The notes beneath the pieces were generated by a model. It made no database searches, was not told the origin of the DNA, and worked only from the letters and a program-made list of their open reading frames with translations. 64,000 nucleotides of DNA from Takifugu bimaculatus (taxonomy: Eukaryota > Chordata > Actinopteri > Tetraodontiformes > Tetraodontidae), in assembly GCA_004026145.2 (NCBI GenBank), contig CP034980.1, positions 4,558,280 to 4,622,279 on the forward strand, given 5' to 3'. This document shows, piece by piece, positions 22,601 through 31,369 of this stretch. Position 1 is the stretch's first letter. The number at the start of each line of letters is the position of its first letter. Both the position numbers and the translations under genes were made by a program.

Positions 22601-23156
22601 CTCCATTTTTCTGTCCCTCTCTCCTCCTACATTTCATCTCCCCTCCCCCATCCTTTGCGACACCAGTGATGTGTGAGCTCTCTCTGAATGGGTGTGGTGA
22701 TGACGTCGCAAGCCGCAAAGCACTGTGGGTAATGTCAGGCTTTCCCTGCATTGCCGTAAATATGGAGTCGGAGTGCTGCAGCACAAACCCAAGAGTCAGA
22801 AAAAATTTCCTCTCATTCAATATCTCCGTCGGGTGCATAGGCATCCATTACCATATGGCACCCATTACCTCATCAAGGTGCTGTTATTTATTTACAATCG
22901 TGCGCGTAGTGGGCGTGTGTGGGGGTTGCGACCATGCTGGAATGTGCTCACGACGTGCCCTTGACAGGATGGATCTGCTGCTGCCCCCTTCCGGCTAAAG
23001 AGAGACACTGCACCAGCACAAGTGCTTAGCGCCGTGATGGAAAGACACCATTAGAATCAGTTTTTTCTGAAGAATTCTGTGTGATCAAAGCATTTTAAGC
23101 TCAAGTCTCTATTTTTCTGTTCACAGGAGAGCCAGGACTACGAGCCAGAGGCGTAA
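16646..23156 (+). CDS. sncb: Beta-synuclein (5 coding exons)
   Basis: Coding exons 16646-16766, 18614-18643, 18869-18954, 21649-21735 and 23127-23156 join in frame to give 117 residues, with GT-AG introns throughout. The protein starts [14 protein letters not shown] and carries tandem KTKEGV-type 11-mer repeats. It then has a short NAC-like segment ending [18 protein letters not shown] and an acidic tail ending YEPEA. The EFPTD-PEE signature and the tail point to the beta rather than the alpha or gamma paralogue, and the gprin1-cdhr2-rnf44-faf2 neighbourhood agrees. Beta-synuclein is a presynaptic, membrane-curvature-binding, intrinsically disordered protein known to restrain alpha-synuclein aggregation. 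The protein is 17 residues shorter than human SNCB (134), mostly because exon 3 is only 30 nt and the next exon lacks much of the hydrophobic segment. The 3' UTR probably ends after AATAAA at 23530 or 23940. Intron 4 (18955-21648) and intron 5 (21736-23126) contain no other gene that I can support. Confidence 0.96.
22211..22230. repeat. Poly-G run in sncb intron 5
   Basis: Twenty consecutive G bases (within a slightly longer G-rich stretch) lie in the last intron of sncb. Such runs are length-unstable and are prone to sequencing error. Confidence 0.9.
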
Positions 23157-23945
23157 ACGCGTCACTACGAGCCGCCATCCAACCAGCAGCACAATAATAT
23201 TTATAATAATAAAAAGGACAAATGCTGAAACTATTACAATTATCCTCCTGTGGCAAAAAAAAGAAATCAAGAAAAAAAAGCATTCCCACTGAAAAGTTCT
23301 TCCTTCAAGACAAATCTTTTATGACTATATATTGTAAATGTCATGTTATTAATGTAATGTGTTGGATGTAGGTGTTTGAGATGTAGGAATTGCTCACTCT
23401 GTCTCCTTTCCTTGACTCCCTCCCAATGAAATGAGACAAGAGTGACTTGTGACTTTGTACTCGTGTGTTTCTGTATTTAGAAATGTGCAATAGATGTTCA
23501 TCTTCCAATGGGACATTGGGAGTGGAAAAAATAAATATGCCCGGTTGCAAGCAGATATGGAAAACAATAATATCCTCTTCAGTGTCAACAATGCCTGTAC
23601 GTGGGTTCTTTATTTTTACATTTCTTTTGAAATTTCACAATATTTAAGATTATTCTGCTACTTTATTTTGATTTTTTTTTTTTTTTTTAAAAAAAACAAA
23701 AAAACATTGTGTCTTTATAGTTGCCTGTGAGCCCATTCTTTTTGACCACCTGCTTGAATTGGACTGAGTATACATGTTTGTGTGTGGGCGTGTTTGTGTG
23801 TACCGAAGATTTTAACAAGTTGAAGTCAATATATTATGTCTTTAAATCACAATGGTTGTCACATCAATATGTGCTTTAAATTGCAGGACTTGTCAGTATA
23901 AGGGTTTATGTGTTAAAGCCAGACATACATTCCTCTGTAAATAAA
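23157..23945 (+). other. sncb: sncb 3' UTR
   Basis: This AT-rich, non-coding sequence follows the sncb stop codon. Candidate polyadenylation signals AATAAA occur at 23530-23535 and 23940-23945. A T/A homopolymer lies at about 23673-23704. Confidence 0.6.
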
Positions 23946-24086
23946 AACAACAAAAATCATTCTGTTAGTGTTAGATCATATTTAAAAAAACTGATGTTTT
24001 TTCGACTGAAGTTGTGTCTTAGACCAGGTTTGATTCAGCCATGGCCCTTTTTGTTGCCCCTTTTCAGAGAGTTTGATTAGGGGGTG

Positions 24087-24093
24087 TATAAAA
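24087..24093 (+). promoter_or_regulatory. TATA box of the adirf-like gene
   Basis: TATAAAA lies about 220 bp upstream of the adirf-like start codon with no splice site between them. This implies transcription from about 24117 and a leader of about 190 bases. Two short upstream ATGs (around 24268 and 24272) precede the main start. Confidence 0.55.
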
Positions 24094-24305
24094 TCTGCTG
24101 ACTGCGCTCCTGTTCTTGGCATAACGCTGCCATTGCTGGGATGCCAGTCTGATCTGGGACTCTGAACGGGTTTTGTTCGGGTTAATCCAGCTGGAACGTG
24201 CAGGGTCGGTAGTGTTGGGCTCAAACGAGGGGTATTAAACAGCCGTGCCCGGCTGCTGTCTGCACAGATGGATGGACACAAGCTGCAAGGACAGAGACAG
24301 GAGCC

Positions 24306-24987
24306 ATGGCCTCTTTTAAGAAGTCCTTTGAGAACCTGAAAGGAACGAGCCACACTGCTGTCAAAGGAGCCTGCCGACACTGCAGGTAGAGAAGAGAGGA
24401 TCTAAATGGGCCTTGATCCGGTCCTAAATGTTGGTTTTGACTTGACTGACTGGGGGGAAATATATACATGTATCAAATATTTCCAGGCTTCTATTTTCTA
24501 GTATCTCACAAAAACATCCAACTGGAGCTCTTCCAGCTTGATTTGCTGTGATGTGTTTCAGTGCAGGCAGCTCAAGAGACTGTGCAGCAGGTGGCAGAGT
24601 CCTCCAAAGAAGCTGCCAACACAGGTAAAGGTCATATTGGTCAGCCTGAGCTTAGAACAACTATTTTTGAAAAGCCAGGAGGATGGAAATGTTTGCAAAG
24701 TCATATTTATGGATGCTTTTTACAGTAGGTGCTGAAATTACTTTAAAAATATTGTTTTAGTAGCCTTCTCACTTAAAGCTGATTATTCAGATTGTAAGCT
24801 CAAATATGATAAACTACACGTCAGAATTTATGTAATTCAAATCAAGTCTCATCAGTGATGCTTGTTTCTACGTCTCTTTGAAGCTGCTCAGGAAGCTGGC
24901 AGACAGGCACAAGAGACCATCGAAAAAGCTGCAGACAAGGCTGCAAACACCATCAAGGAGTTTGGACGGAGAGTGGATGGCAAATGA
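24306..24987 (+). pseudogene. Adipogenesis regulatory factor-like gene with apparent exon 1 frameshift
   Basis: There are three small exons: 24306-24385 (donor GTAGAG), 24562-24624 and 24884-24987. Exons 2 and 3 join in frame to an alanine/glutamine-rich amphipathic helix (AAQETVQQVAESSKEAANT then AAQEAGRQAQETIEKAADKA) ending FGRRVDGK. This closely resembles the vertebrate ADIRF family of about 76 residues. The start region (MASFKKSFENLKGTSHTA) also fits. However, exon 1 ends in phase 2 whereas exon 2 needs phase 1. Reading the last 26 bases of exon 1 in the other frame gives a compatible alanine-rich peptide (SKEPADTA), which suggests one extra base near 24360. It may therefore be a recent pseudogene or a base-call error. 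The alternative is an unusual donor at 24360 (GTCAAA) with acceptor at 24566, which would restore the frame. TATA box and AATAAA (25209) are intact. ADIRF is a small protein linked to adipogenesis; its function in fish is not clear to me. Confidence 0.7.
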
Positions 24988-25250
24988 GCCGTGAAAAAAA
25001 ATGTGGATTCTGGCTGATGCACCAAAGCAAACAGCTCCCCAACGAGGCTTCAGTCCAGCAAATCATTGGTGGGTGGGGGGGTAAAATATATATTCAGCTG
25101 ACATTCCATGGGAAATCTTTACAAAATGTTCTTTTCTTTTTAAATATTTACTTCTCATCCGTGCTTCTCGTCTGATGTTAGATTTCATCACATGTGACTA
25201 TTTTGGGAAATAAAATTATACCAAACCGTGTATGTGTGTGTGTGTGTGTG
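24988..25250 (+). other. 3' UTR of the adirf-like gene
   Basis: This is non-coding sequence with polyadenylation signal AATAAA at 25209-25214 followed by a TG microsatellite (about 25230-25250). About 150 bases of it (25090-25250) recur in diverged form at 27335-27475. Confidence 0.65.
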
Positions 25251-25539
25251 AGAGAGAGATCATGACAAACACCGTGGTGATAACTGAAGTAAATGTTTTG
25301 TGTGTGTCCGTGTGTCCTCACATTTACTAGTCCTAAATTGCCAGGGACAGCTCAGGGTCATGAACTACAGATGTTTGAGCAGCAAGGATCAGGGGATTCA
25401 AACAAGGCCAAGTCCTTAAAATGGCCAACTCACATCATGATAAAATACACAATCGAGCAACAATACATAAAAACATAAAAACACATTCTGCCGAATAAAT
25501 AAAAATGAATAAATGATATATTGAAAAGTGATCTAGCAA

Positions 25540-27200
25540 CCCCACAAGTTAACCCCAGTAAAAAGCTAAGCCCTTGAACCTCCATTTCTGGGAAAAGACA
25601 CCAACATTGGTTAAAAACAAATACCCCAGGGGGTTGTTAAAGCGAATATATGTAATTGTGTCCCTGTTCCAAGAATAAGGTTTGATATCAGCCTCGAAGT
25701 GTGAAGTGGGAGGCTCAGAGGCGGCTAGATTATGGTCATGATTGACCTTACCTGACCCAGTCATCATTATTGATGGTGGCAAGTAGGTTTTTCCAAAGGG
25801 GAAAGACTGTCAGTTGGGCAAATGGCGTCATTGGAGTTGGTACTTGGAGTGATTGACCATCCGAGACCTTCGGTGGTTGTGGTTTGGATGTGTCGGCGCC
25901 TGGTGGATTATGTTCATGGTGTAGGAGAGATGCTGCGGACCATTTAGGGGGAGTCATCTGTTGTTGAGTTTGTGGGGTAGATTTATGGTCTGCTGGTCCA
26001 GCGGTCTGTGGGGGTTTCATCGGGCCTCTTTTTGTAGGTTGAGTTTTGTGTTGGTGGTCTGGGAGGAATTTTTCTGGTTGTGTAGATAGAGGGTGGTCTG
26101 GAACAAGTCAATAACTTTGTTAGCCATTGTCCGGGAAGTGGCTGTTGGAGGAGAGGATATGGAGCAGTATTGCTGGATTTATTCTATAATAAATGTGCAT
26201 GGACCCAGGTGAAAGAACAGTTTAGAGGGGGCTTGTGGTTTGGGCAATATTTGGAGTTCTTCTGTGGTTTATGGAACAGTGGGTAGGGTATTATCCATTG
26301 GATTTGAAGTTGCTATTTGTAGTGCTGTGGAGTTGTGAGAGTATGACGCTACAGAGGCTATAGTTATGTATTGGTGGAGAGTAGAAGTTGTACTTTGGAT
26401 CCATTTTGAAATATTGCTGTGAATTTTATCACGTGTGTCCATAGTGGGTGTAGATGGTTTAACAAAGTCTGGTAATTGGTATACAACCCTGGTGGAAATG
26501 CACCTGAGTCTGGTCCATATGGTGTATTGCCCGAATTAGTAGAACATGTATACTCCATTGGAAGATGTAGGTTTCTTTTTCTATAGTGTCACAGTTGGTG
26601 GTTTCTTCGCTGAGGTAAAAGCCTTGGTTTCGTTGGGTTGGCAGGTAATGAACCTGTGTCCTCTGGCTTAACAATCCTCCTTCAACAAGTGTGAGCTACA
26701 GAACCTCCCTCAATTCGTAGTCTCAACCATGAGGGTTTTGGTCTCAGTTCCTCCGAATGGAAGCGGGGTTACTTGCAAGGGCTAGTTTGCCCTCGCAGCT
26801 TCCAAGAAGACTTCGTTTTTTAATTAAAGCAATGGTGAAAATAAAATTTAAAAAAATAAAATCCCCTCTAATCGATGAGGTAAAAATTATTTTAAAAACA
26901 GGAGACAGAAGAGTGAACCCCTGATTTTTTCTGAAGATATTGTTTCCAAAGGCCAAAGAACAGCCGAATACTGAGGTATTTATACTGTTGAGGGAAGGCG
27001 GGTTAGTCCCGCCCCTACAGGTCAATTAACCAATCTGGCGTGAATGTCCTGATAGGAGGCCATGATAGGGCCATCTGTGGAGGGAAAGTATGTGTATGAG
27101 CTGGACTGGTTATTGTGGGGGTGTGAGAATAGAAGCTACCTGATTGGGTGGTGAAGGGGGTGTTTAGACGGGTGTGTCTATGGTGAGTTATATCTGGGGT
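25540..27200 (-). repeat. Uncharacterised repeat-like insertion, possible LTR-element remnant
   Basis: This block separates two copies of the adirf-like 3' UTR and differs from its surroundings in composition. On the minus strand it reads like a promoter region. A CCAAT-type motif (GATTGGTTAAT, near 27030) is followed by a GGGGCGGG box (near 27010) and TATAAATA (near 26980). Next comes a leader with discontinuous open frames (for example 25748-26020, proline/glutamine-rich). No RT, protease or integrase motif is visible and I cannot identify flanking LTRs. It could be a decayed LTR retroelement or another dispersed repeat. Masking against a fish repeat library would decide. Confidence 0.35.
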
Positions 27201-27204
27201 CATC

Positions 27205-27275
27205 AGCCAGGTGATATAGCTCACCTGGTTAGTGCAAGCTGGCAGCGCTGGTTCAAGACCAGTTGAGCTGCTGTA
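27205..27275 (+). repeat. tRNA-like (pol III A/B box) module, probable SINE head
   Basis: TAGCTCACCTGGTTAGTGC resembles an A box. GGTTCAAGACC, about 35 bases downstream, is a canonical B box (GGTTCRANNCC). The acceptor stem does not pair convincingly and there is no clear anticodon arm, so this is more likely a tRNA-derived SINE fragment than a working tRNA gene. Confidence 0.45.
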
Positions 27276-27334
27276 CTAAGGTGGGGCATTTTGGCAAGCT
27301 GTGGGTCTTCTCATTATAATTACAAATATAATTA

Positions 27335-27475
27335 TGTTTTCAGCTAACATTCCAAGGAAATCTTCCTTTTCTTTTTTAAATTATTCACTTGTCATCTGTG
27401 TTTCTTTTCTGGTGTTAGATTTAATCATCTGAAACTATTTTGTAAAATAAAAACATTCCATTGTGTGTGTGTTTT
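27335..27475 (+). repeat. Diverged duplicate of the adirf-like 3' UTR
   Basis: From TTCAGCTAACATTCCA to the AATAAAAAC signal and the following TG run, this segment aligns by eye with 25090-25250. Shared landmarks occur in the same order: TTCAGCTRACATTCCA, GGTGTTAGATTT or GATGTTAGATTT, CTATTTTG, AATAAAA and TGTGTGTG. No coding exon accompanies this copy. Confidence 0.75.
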
Positions 27476-28680
27476 TTATGTGACATCCTGTCACACTGAA
27501 CGTAGATAACTAATAGCAGCTGTTTGTTCAGCACCCATATATGTGTTTGTACGCGTATTCTGTTAGCAAAGTGGGGCCAGTTTGATGGGCCTCACAACCT
27601 CACAATCACTGTTTACAGGTTAAAATGTGGTTTTAAGGTTGAGGTTAGAATTTGAATAAGTTCAGGTTTGAGGAGTCAGTCGGAATGGTTAGCATTAGGG
27701 TAAGGAGCTGCATAAGATATTATGTCAATAAAGGTCTCCATAACAATAGAAATGTGAGGTGTGTGTCCTGGTTATCTCCACTACACAGAAAAGATGGCCT
27801 TTGGCATGCTGAGAGTTTCTGATCAGGATGTCATCCAAACAGTCTACTTGGGCCCTCAGTAGAAACACCTCCTGGCATCACACTAGCTGGTTGCTAAGCA
27901 ACAGATCTTTTTGCCAGCGTGTGATTGGTGGAAGCCTTTGAATTGATGATGAGAATACTTATATCTGTACAGTGTGTTCTGACCACACTACGGCTCGCTT
28001 CTAAAATAACACGAAAAGGAAGGTTCTTAAAATAGGGGCAAGTATGGAAAATAATGCCCTCGTCTTTGTAGAGGCAGGGCAGAAGTGTTGTGTCCACAGA
28101 GGGGAGAGGCAGAGCGAAGAGACTTGAGAATAAGACAGGGGTGGATTATAAATGTTTGTTGGTGTGGGAGGTACAGCTCCTCGTCCTTCAGGCTTCAGTT
28201 GTTAGAACCATATTCCTCTGTGTGCTTTCTGCCTCAGAACATTACGTTCTGACATTCATACATTTTCTCCATTAAAACCAATTAGCATAAATTTCCTGGT
28301 TCCGGGTTGCCTCGACAAGTGCTTCACTTTCGATGATGCTCCAGCATATCATTTTCCTGCTATGAATGCACCTGCATGGACTCAGAGACGAGCACACTGT
28401 GGTCTTATTTTAAAGTACTGATAACAAATCCTTCATCTTCTCCGAAACTTTTGTCTATAGTGAAGGTGCCATTTCTTAAATACCCATACCCAAGCCATAC
28501 ATTGCCCCATATGACACATATATTCGCTCTCGGCTGTTGCCGTTGTGTTGCTATGAGAGGATCAAGTTAATTACTATGATTTACTGATGATCAGAGAGCA
28601 GAACACATATTTTGTCGTTCCATTACCAGACTCTGCCAGCACCCCACCGTGGTTTCCAGGGAAACTGGAAATGTGAAGCT
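27476..28680. other. Intergenic between the adirf-like gene and gprin1
   Basis: I see no gene, RNA gene or recognisable repeat in this stretch. Short open frames have no supporting features. Confidence 0.5.
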
Positions 28681-28889
28681 TTTGAATAGAGAGAGCCACA
28701 GCTTAAAGAGAGAGGATTGCAGAAGACAGTTTCTTCTAGAGAAAAACCTGTAGCCTCTGCAATCACTATCAGTCTGCAGGGGAGGTGCGTGGACAGATGC
28801 AGCTCCAGATCAACTGCGAGATTTGCTATGTCTGACCCAAATTCAGCAACAATGTATGGACAGGCTTTACTCTCACTTTAAGGGCTGAG
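28680..28889 (+). other. gprin1: Candidate non-coding first exon of gprin1
   Basis: GGGCTGAG|GTATGA at 28882-28895 is a plausible splice donor. The gprin1 coding exon begins after a good acceptor (TCCTACAG at 29318-29325). The mammalian GPRIN1 gene has a non-coding exon followed by one large coding exon, so this arrangement is expected. The 5' limit is unknown. Confidence 0.3.
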
Positions 28890-29356
28890 GTATGAAATTT
28901 TTGTTCTATCCTGTTTGGTTTTTTACATTACATTATTTGTGTATGTGGTGCATGATTTTATGCTTCGGTAACACCAAGCTGTATCAAAATCATTATAGAA
29001 GAACAATGCCTCTGGATATTGGTGTCTTCTTTGTTATAATCGGCCGGCTAAATGATCTCATCGTGATTTGGTAGAACTGCATCTTGCATATAATGAGTAA
29101 TCATGGCTCATTCAGATTGGTGGTCCCTAGTTCTTAATAAGCAACTTGATAATTTCACAGTGATTTAACTTGACTGCTCAGTGTTTGGGTCCTTTATCGA
29201 TATACTGTCTGACGACACATTTTTGTCACGGTCGCTGCTGCTCATTCTAGTAGTGTGCTGTTACACAATACTTTCTTTCCCCTCATTTCACATACACTTT
29301 GTCAGTGGTGTGTTATGTCCTACAGGTTGCTGCACAACATTGATGCAGAAGAAAAC

Positions 29357-31369
29357 ATGGGAAGCCTTAAGGAAAACCTGAAAGGACTCAGGGAAGACCA
29401 CAAGCATGGCGAGGTGCTGGATGAAGGACACGGTGTGGGAAGCTCAGATGGCAGCACTGATGCTGGGAGAACTCAGACCAGCGTGAGTCCAGCAGCACCG
29501 AATGCGGGAGAATATGAGACAGGGTCACACATGGAAGCAAATAGCGATAAACAGGGAGACAAGAATCCAATATTCAAAGAGATTTCCCACAGTGTGTGTA
29601 ACAACGTTGATCAATCAGACTCTATAGAAGTTAAAACCTTTCCATACACTGGGCCCGTTCCTCTGCAGCAGCAGCCTGAAGCTGATAAAACTGCAGTCAC
29701 AAATGAGGACAAGGCAATCTCCACCGAGCTCCCTGGTGATGCAGATGCTGACAATCAGGAGGAAGACCTAAAGAGGAAAAATGCAGAACTTGAGAATATT
29801 TCAATACCTGTTCCATTCACCCCGGGCCCCTATGATCCTCGTTCCCCAGCTCCTGAGGGCCAACATCACATGCGCACACAAGTCAGTCTGGAGGTGGTCC
29901 AGTGTCACTCGGCAGCCACCAGCCCCATGACACCCCCTGAAGGTGGATATTCCTTCTTCTTCCCAGCCTCCCTTGAGAGATTTTCTGGTTCTGACACAAA
30001 AGACGCTGACCGACAGGTTGGTCACCGGGTGGAGTTCTGCTCAGTCGCCACCTCTCCCATGACCCCAAAGACACCTTTCAGCTGCGCCTTTCCAGAGGTC
30101 GTCGGGAGGGAGGCGGTACACAAGGGGGAGGGAGTGGAAATGAGCGAGCAACAGAGAAAACGTGGCCAACAAGAGACAGAGATCAACGCATCAAAGGAGC
30201 TGAGTGAAGATGGGTCAAATGAACGTCCAGAGAGCTCTGACAGTGCAGCCGGACCAACAGATAAACAAGAGAGTCTGAAAGATAAGAATGGTCCCCTCAA
30301 GGAGACGAGGCTGGGCAGCATGGACCAAGATATTACAATCACAGTGACACAGTATAACATTGAAGAGGAAGCGGAGGAGGAGGAATTGTTAGAGCTACAC
30401 GTGATCAAACTGCAAGAACGTAAACAACAAGAGGGTGTAATGGATGTGAAGGATGTGGATGGAATGGGACACATTCCACACGCACCGGACATGTCCAACA
30501 CAAATCACACCGGAGAGGTTTCTGCCTCTGAAGCAGCAGCAGATGTGAAAGCCGAACATTCGGAAAACTCACATCAAGATCCGACAGATGCCTCTGTGAC
30601 GAGGCCCTCTGTCCCCGAATCTCCAGCTCCGTTTGGCTGCCACAACATCCGCACGCAGGTGAGCCTGGAGGTGGTGCAGTGTCAGTCGGTCGCCACCAGC
30701 CCCATGACGCCACCTGAGGGTGATCAGGCTTTCTGTTTTCCGAGCTCTTTCGGGAAGTGTGGTGTGGTGGGGATGGAGACCAAAGACGCCGAACTGCAGG
30801 TGGGTCGGCAGGTGGAGTTTCGCTCCGTGGCCACGGCACCTATGACACCGAGGACACCCACGGCCGCAACTTTTCCGGACATCAAGGAGGGAGACAGCAT
30901 AGGGAAGATAGAAGTGGAGATAAAGGCCAAGCAGGAGGTACTGGAAGTAGGGAAGGAGAAGGGATCTGAAGTGAAACTTGCTGAAGATGACTCAAAAGAG
31001 GTGAGGAACTGTAAGGAGAAGTGCGAGGAGCCGGTGCAAGAGGTGAGCTGGGATGAAAAGGGGATGACGTGGGAGGTGTACGGGGCAGTTGTGGAGGTGG
31101 CGGTGCTGGGCTCTGCCATCCAGAAACACTTGGAGAAACAAGTGATGAAGAAGAGGCAGCCTTCTATGCCCCCACCTCCTCCACTCAACCCCTCGGCCAA
31201 GCCCCTCTCGCTTGAGTCCATCCAGGGGCCGGCGGGGAAAGGCAGGGCGGGAAAGAGGAGACAACGGGACAGGGGAGAGGTGAGCCAGCGCAGAAGAAAC
31301 CCCTTCCGTCAGATGATGGAGAACATGCAGCAGCCGCATTGTTGTGCCAAAGCACACACCACAGAGTGA
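29357..31369 (+). CDS. gprin1: G-protein-regulated inducer of neurite outgrowth 1 (GPRIN1)
   Basis: A single coding exon of 670 residues starts at ATG 29357, 31 bases after the acceptor. The frame extends 34 codons further upstream, but mostly across the intron. Most of the protein is low-complexity and polar. Two related blocks (residues about 172-250 and 432-508) each begin RTQVSLEVVQC and contain a pair of (S/T)(S/A)PMTP motifs. The C-terminal domain (TWEVYGAVVEVAVLGSAIQ from residue 571) is the hallmark of the GPRIN family. The end, with a Cys-Cys pair at 662-663 in a basic context, matches the palmitoylated membrane anchor of GRIN1. The protein binds activated Go/Gz alpha subunits at growth-cone membranes and promotes neurite outgrowth. 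Position next to sncb and cdhr2 matches the mammalian locus. The 3' UTR probably extends to AATAAA at 32376. Confidence 0.93.
   Translation: MGSLKENLKGLREDHKHGEVLDEGHGVGSSDGSTDAGRTQTSVSPAAPNAGEYETGSHMEANSDKQGDKNPIFKEISHSVCNNVDQSDSIEVKTFPYTGPVPLQQQPEADKTAVTNEDKAISTELPGDADADNQEEDLKRKNAELENISIPVPFTPGPYDPRSPAPEGQHHMRTQVSLEVVQCHSAATSPMTPPEGGYSFFFPASLERFSGSDTKDADRQVGHRVEFCSVATSPMTPKTPFSCAFPEVVGREAVHKGEGVEMSEQQRKRGQQETEINASKELSEDGSNERPESSDSAAGPTDKQESLKDKNGPLKETRLGSMDQDITITVTQYNIEEEAEEEELLELHVIKLQERKQQEGVMDVKDVDGMGHIPHAPDMSNTNHTGEVSASEAAADVKAEHSENSHQDPTDASVTRPSVPESPAPFGCHNIRTQVSLEVVQCQSVATSPMTPPEGDQAFCFPSSFGKCGVVGMETKDAELQVGRQVEFRSVATAPMTPRTPTAATFPDIKEGDSIGKIEVEIKAKQEVLEVGKEKGSEVKLAEDDSKEVRNCKEKCEEPVQEVSWDEKGMTWEVYGAVVEVAVLGSAIQKHLEKQVMKKRQPSMPPPPPLNPSAKPLSLESIQGPAGKGRAGKRRQRDRGEVSQRRRNPFRQMMENMQQPHCCAKAHTTE

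Noticed and set aside
22429..22998. 189-codon open frame within sncb intron 5
   Set aside because: No domain; lies between confirmed sncb exons; composition is intron-like.
24538..24735. 65-codon frame over adirf-like exon 2
   Set aside because: It reads exon 2 in the wrong frame and runs through the exon 2 donor; the frame continuing into exon 3 is the coherent one.
27205..27275. Functional tRNA gene
   Set aside because: A and B boxes are present, but acceptor and anticodon stems do not form by eye; kept only as a tRNA-like repeat module.
30022..31221. Antisense frames (159, 144 and 165 codons) in gprin1
   Set aside because: Shadow frames opposite a low-complexity coding exon; Ser/Leu-rich translations are typical of reverse reading.
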